Assembly: GCA_947044365.1 (NCBI GenBank)
Contig: OX345636.1
Span: forward strand, 45,695,037 to 45,759,036
DNA length: 64,000 nt
From: Petrosia ficiformis
Lineage: Eukaryota > Porifera > Demospongiae > Haplosclerida > Petrosiidae
Direction of reading: 5' to 3'
Position numbers and translations under genes: made by a program. Of the stretch, positions 21,001-34,400 are shown piece after piece. Each line of letters starts with the position of its first letter. Position 1 is the stretch's first letter. Under the pieces are notes generated by a model that was not told where the DNA came from, did no database searches, and saw nothing but the letters and a program-made list of their open reading frames with translations.

Positions 21001-24000
21001 TTTATCCATCCACCCTGCCATCTATTCATCCATCAGTCATCCATTCATTCTCCATCCACTGATCATCCATCCATGATCCATTTATCTATCCATCCATCCA
21101 TTTGTCCATTTGCTTCAAACCTCCAGTTACAAGGAAAATGTAAACATGATTATCGTTCCTTGTTTAGTTTTTTTCTTACTCATCCTTATTAGGATATATG
21201 GGGTGCTGAACTTCCAAGCATTGCTCAAGATGGACCTGTAAAGATTGGTACATTGTATTTTGATGTACAGCGATTGAAGGACTGGTCTACACAGACACAC
21301 CCAACATTAGATAAATATGAGAAGATCAGAACTGTTGGACAAGGTAAGTCTGTTATTACTTGTAACATTTCTTTTTATGGAGAAACAACTCTCTCTCACT
21401 GGATATTTAGTTATGGAAATGAAATTGTATACAATTGGAAATAGAATGGATGGATAGATGGGATGGATGGATCAATGGATCAATGGATGGATGGATGGAT
21501 GGATGGATGGATCGACTGATAGATGGATGGATGGATCAATGGATGGATCAATGGATCAATGGATCAATGGATGGATGGATGGATGGATCGACTGATAGAT
21601 GGATGGATGGATGGATGGATCGATGGGATGGATCAATGGATCAATGGATGGATGGATGGATGGATGGATGGATCGACTGATAGATGGATGGATGGATCAA
21701 TGGGATGGATCAATTGATCAATGGATCAATGGATGGATCAATGGATGGATGGATGGATGGATGGATCGACTGATAGATGGATGGATGGATGGATGGATCG
21801 ATGGGATGGATCAATGGATCAATGGATCAATGGATGGATCAATGGATGGATGGATGGATGGATGGATCGACTGATAGATGGATGGATGGATGGATGGATC
21901 GATGGGATTGATCAATGGATCAATGGATCAATGGATGGATCAATGGATGGATGGATGGATGGATGGATCGACTGATAGATGGATGGATAGATGGATGGAT
22001 CGATTGATAGATGGATGAATGGATGGATGGATGGTAGAATGGATAGATGGATGGTTACATGGATGGATGGATGGATGGATGGATAGATGTATGGATGAAT
22101 CAATGGATGGATGGATGGATAGATGTATGGATGAATCAATGGATGGATGGATTGGTTGATTGATTGATTGATAGATGGACAATTTTCTTTTTTTATACTT
22201 GCATTTGCACTCTTGTTTACTTTTATTTCTCATGTCCATCAATTCAAATATGAATGAGAATGTGACTATTACTACAGTTAATATGTCTAAAGTGTTTCAA
22301 GCCATATATTAAAAATAATTATAGTTTAATTTATAATTTACAGGGGCTTATGGTCAGGCAGTGTTGTATCGTCGAAAAGATGATGACTCTAAAGTCATTT
22401 TGAAAAAGATTAACATCCTGGAACTCAACAAAGCTGAGAGGCAGAGTGTGGTTACTGAGATTAAAATACTCTCCATGTTGGATCATCCACATATTATTAG
22501 TTACTATGACAACTTTGAAGAGGAAGGAGTCATGATGATTGAAATGGAATATGCAGATGGAGGGTGTGTGTATATATTGTATGTATGTGTATGTTTATTT
22601 GTGCGTGGATGTGTGTTTATGTAGGTATGTATCATATGTATGTGTATATGTATATTTGACTGCTTGTGTCTGTCTGTCTGTCTGTGTGTGTCTGTCTGTG
22701 TCTGTGTGTGTTATGCAAGTGTTTCTGTATTTGTATGTATGTCTTTGTGTGTCCATGTGTGTCTGTATGTTTTGCCTGTGTCTGTGTGTGTTGTGCAAGT
22801 GTATGTGTCTGTGTGTGTCTGTGTCTATGTGTTTGTGTTTGTCTGTCTGTGTGTGTCTGTATGTTGTGTGTGTCTGTATGTTGTGTTTGTGTCTGTGTGT
22901 GTTGGTGTACTGTGCACATGTCCATGTGTATCTGTGTGTGTCTGTATGTTGTATGTGTGTGTCTGTGTGTATTGTGCAAGTGTTTGTGTCTGGGTCTGTA
23001 TGTGTCTGTGTGTGTCTGTGTCTATGTGTTTGTGTCTGTGTGTTTATGTCAGTGTGTATTTGTGTGTGTATGTTGTCTGTGTGTCTGTGTGTCTTGTGCA
23101 AGTGTTTGTGTCTGGGTCTGTATGTGTCTGTGTCTGTGTGTTTGTGTTTGTCTGTCTGTGTGTGTCTGTGTTTGTCTGTATGTTGTGTGTGTGTCTGCAT
23201 GTTGTGTGTGTGTCTGTGTATGTTGTGCAAGTTTTGTGTCGGGGGTCTGTATGAGTCTGTGTGTGTCTGTGTCTATTCGTTTGTGTCTGTCTGTCTGTGT
23301 GTATGTGTGTGTCTGTGTCTATGTGTCTGTGTGTTTGTGTCTGTGTGTATCTGTGTGTGTCTGTATGTTGTGCGTGTGTCTGTGTGTGTTGTGCAAGTGT
23401 TGATGTCTGGGTCTGTATGTGTCTGTGAGTGTGTGTGTCTGTCTGTCTGTGTGCTGTACATCTGTCTATGTGTGTCTGTATTTGTATCTGTGGGTATATG
23501 TGAATGTGTATTTGTTATGTCTCTGTGTCTGTGTCTTTGCCTTTGTGTTTTGGCATGTGTTTCTGTGTATACATACATGTCAGTGTATGACAATATGGTT
23601 GTATTACACTATGTAGATCATTACAACAGTTTCTCAAGCAGCAACAATCTCCTTTATCTGAGTTAGATGTCCTCACAAAGTTTTCACAAATGGTCGGTGC
23701 TATCTGTTATATACATATGCACAATATATTACACAGGTGAGTATAGTTACATGTATGCATCAGATGTTTATAAATACTAATGTGTATACTACATAAAATC
23801 AGTCATGTTTTTATTCTTAATTGACCTGAATTGTGAAAACCTTATTCTGCAATTACAAAAATGTGATGAAACTTTCTCTCATTATTTGTAATTCATCAGC
23901 CTGTAACTTTGATATCTATTCTGAAACCAAGTCATAAGTACTACATTAACCCTGACTACTAACTGTAAGCTGCTTAAAAATTGCATTGACCCACAGAGCT

Positions 24001-27000
24001 CATTATATACTATAGAGCAGGGTTTGGCTACTGCATGAAGACCTTTTTTTAGTCCTATGACTTCATTTTTCACTTACTGTAAATCTTGCAGAGATCTGAA
24101 GACAGCGAATATTTTTCTTACCCGACATGGAATTGTGAAACTGGGTGATTTTGGTATTTCCAAAGTTCTCTCTGCTACTCGCCAAGCTGCCCACACAGTA
24201 GTTGGAACACCTTACTACATATCACCTGAAATTGTGAGTTGATATTACTAAATGTGATTTTCCCAATTGGAAAGGTACAGACCATTCTTCACTTAATAGT
24301 TTTGATCAAGCTATTACCTTTAAATGCTTTATATTCTGCTATTAAATTCTAAATTCACTTGTTTTCTATAAACTGGCAGCAGCTAGATATGATATTATGT
24401 AGATGTTTGATCCAAACTATTATGCGAGGAATGATGCATGTTTTTACAAACAGACAGCTTGGAACCATTTTATGTAACATACAGTATAGATGTATGACCA
24501 AAAAACACCAAACAATATTGTATACAACCTTATTGCTAAACTAACTCTAAGCCCCCAAAACCCGTAACGTTATGTTGTTGCATTGATTTGTGAACATCAA
24601 GTGCTGGTATGCATGTTGTAACACAAAAATAGCATTGGTTTCTATCTTGTGTTTCCCAGTGTTACATTGTGTTGAATGAAATAGTTTTGAATGCATGTGA
24701 TGCGTTATATTCTGAACCAGGCTTAAATCATAAATTCTAAATTCCAAACTTTGGAAGGTCAACAAAGCAGGGTTAAGATCATGTTGTAAATTGGGTTGGA
24801 ATATACACAATAATGTATTATTCATCATAATTATAATGAATAATAATATTTTTAATTAATTAGTTTATTCATAATAAGGAAGAAGGATTAGAATTGGCAG
24901 AAACTATGGCCAATGATCAACATGGTCACCTGATGACAAGCTCATAGTACTATAGAGTTGCAATCTGCCCTGTTCTCGTAGATTCACTAAAACCATTTGC
25001 CTCCCATCAGCTATACTCTACTATGCATATAGTTATGCATGATGTTTATTTTTGTTACATGTGTACATGTAGATCGTGTTCACCATCCCAAAATAATTTC
25101 AATGAGAGACTGTGACAAACATTTGCCATCTTTTCACTATAGTTGTTTCAAATCACTCGTAGCTCCTTTTTACAATCTATTTTTACCCCGCGCAGTGTGC
25201 TGCACAAAGGGTTAAGCAATTGATTGTGTCTGTCTGTCGGTCAGTCAACAGTCAGTCAGTGAATCTGTCATGCAAAAAAAAACAGAATCAATACTTAGCA
25301 ACATCTTCTAAACACATTAGTCAGCTAGACAATAGTCATATAAGAACATATATATACCTTGCATATATACTCCTTCCAAACATGTATACTCCTTCCCTTT
25401 AATTGAAATCATTTTCTCTTTTCTTGCCTATTAGTGTGAAGGGAAGTACTATGATTCAAAGAGTGATATCTGGTCACTGGGTTGTATTCTGTATGAAATG
25501 TTATGTCTTCAAAGGACATTTGAGGGAACTAATTTACCTGCTCTAGTTCACAAGATTGTCGAAGGATCATTTGAACCTGTGAAAGGAAAATATAGCAATG
25601 AACTGAAACAATTGGTAAGAAACAAAAGTAACATGTATTACCTCTTATAGTAACAAGAAAGGGCAGAGTGTATGGTATTGCAGCATGGGCGAAATTGGCT
25701 CAATAATGGTTAGTGTGTGCACCATTGGGAATTAACAAAGAGTTAATGCTGTTAGTGATAATATAATCATAACTAACTGTGCCATCTAGCCCAAAGAGAG
25801 AACTGTGAGGTGCCAAATAAGAAGCTATTTAGGCCAATGGTGCGCCATATGAGCTTATAAAAAAACTATAATACAGGGTAACTTAACTACAGGAACAGAG
25901 CTTAGATTAATTAGTTCAAGACAATTGTTAACAATAGAGAATAAAGTGAAGATTATATCAATGTTTGGTTGTATAGTTGTCAAAAATATTCAGATGAATT
26001 TAAGTTTTTTTGGAAAGAGAGAGGAAGAAACTCTGCCTTCTCCCCCTCCCCATTAAGAGTAGATAAACCAATATGAATCTATGATCACACTGTTGACTTA
26101 CGTATGCTATTGGATTGGGTGCGTCCATTTTAATTATATCCAATTTTCTATCTGGCACTTATGATAATTGGATTACACATACATGTATTATATCCCTTCA
26201 GTAGTTATCTACTATAAAATTAATATGTGTTTTTAGGTACGAAAAATGTTAGAGAAAAATCCAGCAGATCGTCCGAGTGCTTCAGAAATGCATACTAGAC
26301 TCATTCCCATATTGTTGGTGCCATTACAAAAGCAAGCTGGAGTCTTACCTTCCAATGATCATGCTCCTCCTGATGATTCTAATACAAAGTAAAATATAAT
26401 ACAATTATTATGTGATGCAGATACAACTTTATCTCTCTGTGTCTCTCTAACCTCATTACTATGTTTGCTAATTATCTCAATCACTCATCGTATTCATTTA
26501 TTCAGATCATTTTTATATCAATTGGATGGACATAGTCTACTCTTGAAACCTGTTGTCTGTCCCCTACAAGAGAAAATTTCTCATGTGAGGTTCCAGCAAA
26601 TTAATTATTCATTCACTATAACAATAGATTCTAAAATAGTTAAATAGTATATAAAATATTTGCACTGTAATAATAACTGGTAAGCTTTTTATACTTTATA
26701 AGGCAAAGTAAAGTAATGAAACTGAGGAGACACACTGAAAACAAATACTTGATTATCCTTTAAACACTTGATTTTAACCAAGTTACCTTTATATAAATTA
26801 ATAAATGTCTACAGGTAGGATATATGTGTACATGTATAGCCTTCTATGGTAAGTTATGGCATATAGCTCGCATGGTACATCAAAGGTTACCATTGTATTC
26901 ACCCATACACTGTGGTATATGACTTAGAATTGTCGCCGATCAAATGCATTCTGGAAAATAATTATAATGATTTTGTATGGGGTTTTAATGTTTAAGAAAT

Positions 27001-28387
27001 TTTACACCTAATCAGATTTCTTTAACCATACCTTCATATCATGTACAGGTTGCTGTTGGATATTCACATATTGTCGTAGTAACCAGTGAATTTAAAGTAT
27101 ATAGTTGGGGAGAGAATGGTCGGGGTCAACTTGGGCTTGATGATTATCAGTCACGAAATGTACCTGTATTAATTGAAAGTCTCAACGGAAGAAACATAAA
27201 AAGGTAAAAAATGATCGTGTGATACACATGTATGTCATGTGACATAAAGATGTATAAGTACAATTAAGTACCACTTTATATGTATAGTATGTCTCTAGCA
27301 TGTGCAAACATCTGATGTTAAATTCAGTAATAGGATCATGTGACTTTAAATCATGTGATATGTATTTTTCTACAGTGCTGAATGTGGAGGAGAATTTTCC
27401 ATATTCATGAATGAGAATGGTATTGTGATGTCATGTGGACGAGGTGACAAAGGGGTACTAGGACATGGTAACTATAGGTAAATAAACATAAATAAAATAA
27501 AGAATTACTTTCATCTGTAAGTAATATTATATGTGTAGTACACATTTACCATTAGTCAGTATAAAAATCCTTATGATTGCTTTATAGTAAATAGTAATTG
27601 TTGCTGATGAATTTGTTATGTTTGAAACCCAACTAGTTACTTGTGTATCCATTCTTCTTACATTATACTTGCTTTTGTATACATTTTGAAAAAAGCTGTA
27701 GCTCAAGTACACCACTAGTAGTCTAGCTTTCTAAACATTGCAATTAAATTATCAATCAATTTTATTAGATGTTGATGACGAACTTCACTTTAATTAAGGA
27801 AAAAATTGAACTTTAACAGTTCTTTGTCAGCTAAAACTACATACTAACACCTTTTAAATTATCATTTGTGATTATTGTGCAGTCAAAATGAACAAGTGAT
27901 TCCTGGTAAATATAAACAGCTGATGAAGTCATAATTATCAATGGAAGTATTATTAGTATATACAACATGCCCATTAATTGACTGAGCCCCTGGAATGATG
28001 TAACTTCTTTTTCTACATATGCAACATGTATGTAACACAAACTTATTATATATACATTGAACCCATGGAAAGAGGGATAGTCCAGTGGACCATAAATTGT
28101 ATAGTTAATAATTGTAATTGTACATTATACATAACATACAACATCATGTATATATGCTTAGGTTTGGTGTTGGTGTCTTTGGTGGTTTCATTACCCCGGC
28201 CTTCACCTACTGCCTAGTATTAAGTTAGCCTGTTCTTACTGGCATATGAGATGTTTGATTCGGACCCTGCCAGCTGAGCTGCCTTGGTAGCTCAGTTGGT
28301 AGAGCATCTGTCTGGAGTACAGAGTGTCGTGGGTTCGAATCCCACCTGAGGCAACTGTCATTTTTCATTTTTCCATTGCCTTAGGTG

Positions 28388-28430
<43 letters not shown>

Positions 28431-31400
28431 GTCTACATCTCTGATAACATCATGTATAGGAAGTAAATATTGATTAAGTTGGCATTTAACTAAAATTACA
28501 TTAGGGATGGACACTTCAGTTATAATCATCATATTGCAGTTACTTATGCTGTGATTATTATTGCATGATATATATCACATGCATGTACATGTAGCATGGA
28601 TTGAATCGGTTTTCCTGTGTTAGGAGAAGAAACAATGTCATTAATTTTAATAGTGTCTTCTTTGTACTTACAATTTTTGAAGTGACTACTACCTCACATT
28701 TAAGCATGCATTCAAATGCAGCAATAATTGGTAAAACTGTCTTAGCATTGCTCAACCATAATCTAAACCAACATATACATTATTATATGAATTCTAATCA
28801 TGGAAAAATTTCACACAGACAAGTCCATTTCAAACTCTCCTAACATATTATTATTAGCAAGTTTGTTTTTTGCGTTTCTTTGACTTACATGTAAGCTAGC
28901 TAATCATACCTTTTTCTGTATATGGAATATCATTCATGTTATAGTACTGCTTGATAACTATTCTTATAGGGATTCATGTCGTCCAGAGATGATTCAAGAG
29001 CTCTTAGCTCATGATTGTAATGTCCTTTCTTGTGGTGAATCGCATGTTGCTATGGTAACAAAGGAGGGTATAGTGTTTGTCTGGGGATGTGGTGACTGTG
29101 GACGGCTGGGTACAGGTTCTGGAGATCATTGGTAAGTCAATTAATTAGCTTGATGTGTAATTGATATCAAAGTTTTCTCTCTTTCTCAATTTCTCAATTG
29201 ATAATTTCATTAGTTGTCGGCCAACAGAGATTACAATACGTAGTCCTGGTACACGTATGAATGAAGTAGTGAGAGATATTAGATGTGGATTGGATGCTAC
29301 TGTATTTATAACAGATGTTGGAAGACTGTTTGCTTGTGGAAAGTAAGTTAAATGACACCAAACTCCCTGCTTCCCCTGAACACTCAAATATTAATTCAAA
29401 ATCATTGCTGACTTTCTCATATCTGAAACCCAACAGGCAACAGTCATTTATTTATTCACTCTTCGAAGGTTCTCGTGGAACATTCGGAATATACATGTAT
29501 TTCATCAGGAATGCTTTAATGAAAAGAGTTGGGAGTCAGTGGTCAACCACTGCGTTAATAATTTAAAAGCAAAATAGAGCATATGCTAAACAGGTTACTA
29601 TTTTTAGAATATATGTATGTTGACCACGCTCATAATTCATTAAATAGTAAGTCTTCTACAACTCCAAGATTGCAGCAAGATTGGAGTAAAAACATTCTGC
29701 ATCTAAATTATGTTCTTTTTTTTACCTGGCATGGCATATCATGTGCTGTGGGTGTGGTCGACAGAAATATTCTAAAATAGTAACTGATTTAGTATATGCT
29801 TTGTTTAGCTTTTTAATTATTTACATGAGAGTTGCACGCTCCAACTCTTCAATTTTTTTTCATAGATGAACTTCTCATTTCATCTAGAACTTGTAGCTAT
29901 TAGTTCCAGTTTCTCTGCTGAGCACTAAAAATCCTATACAGAAGAACCCTGATAATTATAAAAATGATGATGATAATATTAATTGTGGTATGATTTAATC
30001 AAAATACCTTCTTTTTGTTTCAGTAATACAGATAATAAACTTGGTTTGAACCGAAGGGAAACATTTATCATGCAGATGAAGAAATTACTTAATAAGGTTC
30101 AACATCATGCATTTATTTATACTTGATCAATCCTTTTATAATCCATTCCTTGACCATTGGACAATATGCAAAAGAATTATAATGATTACAAAAATGTAAT
30201 AATAATTATCAAAGATGAGTTTTAATGAGCCACGAATGCTCTACGATCTTGCTTGCCTGCCTTGCCACTTTGATAGACTGTTACCATATTCTCCTATTTA
30301 TTAGATGCAATTCTCCACAACTAATTTCAAATTCAATCCCGCCTCTCTGATGATTATCATCTGTCTAGTAGTAATAATATATAACATTATAACTTTATTA
30401 ATAATAACCAAACTTTTCTATTTTTTATACAGCAACAGTTGCAAGTTGCATGTTGTTCTGTACCAACGCCAATAAAAGAACTTGGAAAGCATCGTGTCAT
30501 TGACTGCTCGCTTGGTCCTACTCACTCTTCCTTCTTAACAGATACTGGGCTAGTTTATACCTTTGGGAGAAATATAGAAGGCCAGCTAGGGACGGGAAAC
30601 TGTTTACCTCAAGAAATGCCAACTATTGTTAAAGGACTCAATCCAAGACCAATTGTGAGCAGATTTTTTTCTTCCTTCTAAATTCCTCTTGTTTGATTAC
30701 TAAAAAAAACTTTTAATAATCTTCATCAGTATAGGTATTGTAGCTTACTGATATCAGGAGCGCATGAATCCCAAGGAGCGTACAACAGCTATATCAAAGC
30801 TGTGTCAACCTTTGTCGAACGAAAGTACTTGAGATAATGATATTCATAATGTGTTTTAAGTGCTCGTGGTATAAACATACACGCCTAGCGCTAGCGCTAG
30901 CGCTATATTCTGCACGTGTATTTAGTATCTCGTATCGTCAGCCACTTAGCGCCTCTGCCTTGTTTGCTTAGTGCTTGCCCATATATGGGCATTTTGTGCA
31001 ATTCGTTCAACAAAGGTTGACACAGCGTTTTATATAGCAGTTGTACGCTCCTTCCCCGCCTTCGGCGGGGTTCATGCGCTCCTGCTGATATTCATACACA
31101 TACTATAATGAATATTATAATTATGTATTGTTTTACCTTTTTATCTATTTAATTACCTACTATGAAATCTGTGATTGACGATTGTTTTCAATTTGAAGAG
31201 TGTATTATTATAATTATACTTTCACAAGAGTTTCATGATGTATTTCTTAATATTTAAATCCATATTTTATCATTTCAGAGAGTAAAGTCCACTGAATTGG
31301 CTACTATTGTTGCTACTGAGAGCAACTCGTTCTTTCTGTGGGGATCAAGGCCAATTGTAAGATCACATTTAACATCAATACTATCAGGTATTGTACCTAT

Positions 31401-34400
31401 ATATACTGCATATTGTCTACTTATAACACATGTGAATCGACTACATTAATAAGTGTAAAATAAAAGGCAGTGCAAGTATTAAATGTGATTTGGAGAGTAG
31501 TGCATTGTACTATAAGTTTGTAAGACTGTTTTTGTATGCCAAAGCTTTCCCTTATAAGAAAATGACAATAATGGAAGAACGAGAGAGATAGAGGCTATAT
31601 GGTGTAATATTATATAAATCAGCCTCTTTTGGTTAATGCTGAAAGTAATAAACATCTATAGATAATTGACTTAGTATGTTCCATCTTCATTTCTAGGTGT
31701 ACAAGAGCAACAACATGTCAAACCATCTGACCTGTGTTCATCACCTGACTCTGGATATAGAGATTCGCTTAATTCATCTCCAGAAACAAAAGGATCCTCC
31801 GAAGAATCTATAATTACTAAGTCTAAGCAAGGGTCTAATGAAACAGTTAATGGTAAAATGAAATCCACAGAGGTTGTTAGCACAGTCAAGCAATCACAAG
31901 AGTCCCTTCAAAAACAAAGTGGTTCAAATGCAAGTCCCACACTTAACCATCGACTTAGTATTGATACTCTATTCACAGAAATTCCTCACTCACAAGTTAT
32001 CTGTCACACTTCATCAGACTATTTATCTGTGATATACAAGACATTGAATATCTTACAATCTTCTAAACCATTCTCCAGACAAACATCTGGAGTCATAGCC
32101 CAAGTTGGTAGTAAGCTAAAGAAAGGAGGATCTCAAGGTTCTATCGATGCTGTAAATGCTGATGGTGTAGTTCTTAAGCCCCTCTCCATTAATCTAGTTG
32201 AAACAAGTGGTATATTAAATAACCTGTGGGAGCAAGGTTTACAAGATGTTAAACTTGAAGAAATAACCTGTTTTGGGTGTAACCTAGTAGTTCTAATTTA
32301 TGGCCAAATATCACACAATAAAATCAGTGAAATTAACAGAAAGAAATCAACTTTCATAGTTAGTGAAAGACTAAGGTGAGATTTGAGGTAACAAGTATTG
32401 TATGTAAGTGAATAAGCACGAAATATTCTCTATAAGCAGTATGTAATAAAGTAAATGGATACTTGTAGTTATTGATATGTGAATTATAAATGAATTAATT
32501 AGTGTAAAGAGCACACAGACAACTCCAAAGTTGCCTAATTACTGTTTACTTTGTGGATAATGCACCTGCATGCTATTTACAATGTATGTAATTCCCTGAT
32601 TGCTCCATGTGGATGTTGTTGAAGTAGATGCAATGAATTGATAAAATGCCTTGTTTTATAAAACATTTTTGTTCCATAATTTGGAACCTACATGTACATT
32701 GTAAACTAACTATGTAAAGCAACCCTATAATTATAGCTTCATTTGATTTACAGTATATTATATAATGTGTCCACTTGCGCTAGGGATGGGCGATAGATCA
32801 AAATAAACGATAATTTATCGATATTTTCAATATCGATATGATATCGATATCGGGAGTTCATTCGATAGGCAATTCGATACGATAACCACGCCCATATAAC
32901 CTTAATAATAGTTAAATAAGTAGTAGTTAATTATTTTAAAATATCAACAGTAGCCACATCTGTGCCTGCGGAAAGGCTATTTAGTAAGGCTGGTGAACTG
33001 CTTTCCATCAAAAGAAGCAGAATTAACATGTTTAAGCCAAAACATGTCCACATGTTGAACAAAAACACTTAACATAGTTGCCTAGCTGTTATTTTGTAGA
33101 TAATTAATTAATTAACTATGAAATGGGTGTGGTTTAATATCATATCCCATATCGAAAAATATCGATTGTCACAAACATTTTGGCAAATATCGATAAATAT
33201 CGTATCGTTTGGAATTTTCTCATATCGCCCATCCCTAACTTGCGCGAGTATGTGTTGTATACGTAGTTAAGGAAGTTGCGTCATTCCAGGGGGCTCAGTC
33301 CATTAATGGGTGTGGCGCGTAAAAGAACGCGCGCTCGAGTTCTACAGAACAGCAGATTGAGTAGAAAGAAAGCTGTTTGTAGCTAAGTAGCTTACGTAGA
33401 AACTGGAACTAATAGCTAGCTATTCTGCCTGAAATATATTCTTAAAGTCTAAAAGGTCCTTTGAAAGGTAAGGAGAGTAGATAATCAAAATAATGACTAT
33501 AATAGGCTTTTGTGTTTCAGGCATGGTAAAGTAAGCCATGATTGCTGAATGCTGGAGACCACAAAGCAATCATAGGGATACTTTTTTCTCTATATATCTT
33601 GTTTTTGTACATGAAGTATAACAATACAACTGGAGTATACATTGTTATTATCTATCCACATCGTAGGAGAAGTTTAGTTAGTATTACTCCAATACCATTG
33701 GAGCTTCAAAAACCGTTTTCACCAGACAATCTGCATGTGGAAAGAGAAGATGAAGCTGAAGAAGGTGGGAAAGAAATGAAACAAAAGGAAACATATGGGA
33801 GTACAGTTTCATCACAGACATCAGAGGTATGATCATGCCAGGGTTCTATCTAGAGATTTTTGTTTGGGGGAGAAGCTAATTCCACAAGGAAATTTTTGGG
33901 GTTGGCCACCTCCTTAAACCACACTACTGCTCTGCAAACTGCTGTAGACACTATTTGGGAATAGTACTATGTGAAGTGTTTTTTTGTGGGGGGAAGCTTC
34001 TTCCTTACCCCTCAGTAGATAGAACCCTGCCTGTAGTAATACATGTATACCAAATATATTATTCATTTCTCCTTGTTAATCATGAAAATTACTCGTTAAT
34101 TACTTAATTCAACTTATATTATCATTACTATAACAACTGTTTTTATTCTTCACCTTTATGAGAGAGTTAATATTATTCTTTACATATTCTACCTATGTAG
34201 CTTCCACCATGGTTAAAAGAAGATTTGCAAGAAGGTATTCCAATGACCGATTCATCCATCTCTTATTCTTCCAGTTTTCAAAGCAATCAAAATTCAGTTG
34301 ATGAATCTCATGGCTGGTTCCCTCAGTCATTGACTAGAGATAGCAAGATGTATAGTAGTGATGGAAAACTTAGCATATTATTTGACAGTATAGTTACTAG

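Noticed and set aside
21435..22242. Several MDGWMDG- and [12 protein letters not shown] open frames
   Set aside because: They follow from the GGAT satellite in both strands and have no coding features.
22539..23666. 375-residue Cys/Val-rich frame and its His/Thr-rich antisense
   Set aside because: Both are produced by the TGTGTCTG minisatellite within NEK9 intron 4; only the first few codons overlap real exon 4.
31279..31356. NEK9 exon 16 ending at CCAATT|GTAAGA
   Set aside because: That donor would put exon 17 out of frame. The next donor (CTATCAG|GTATTG at 31387) closes the phase exactly.
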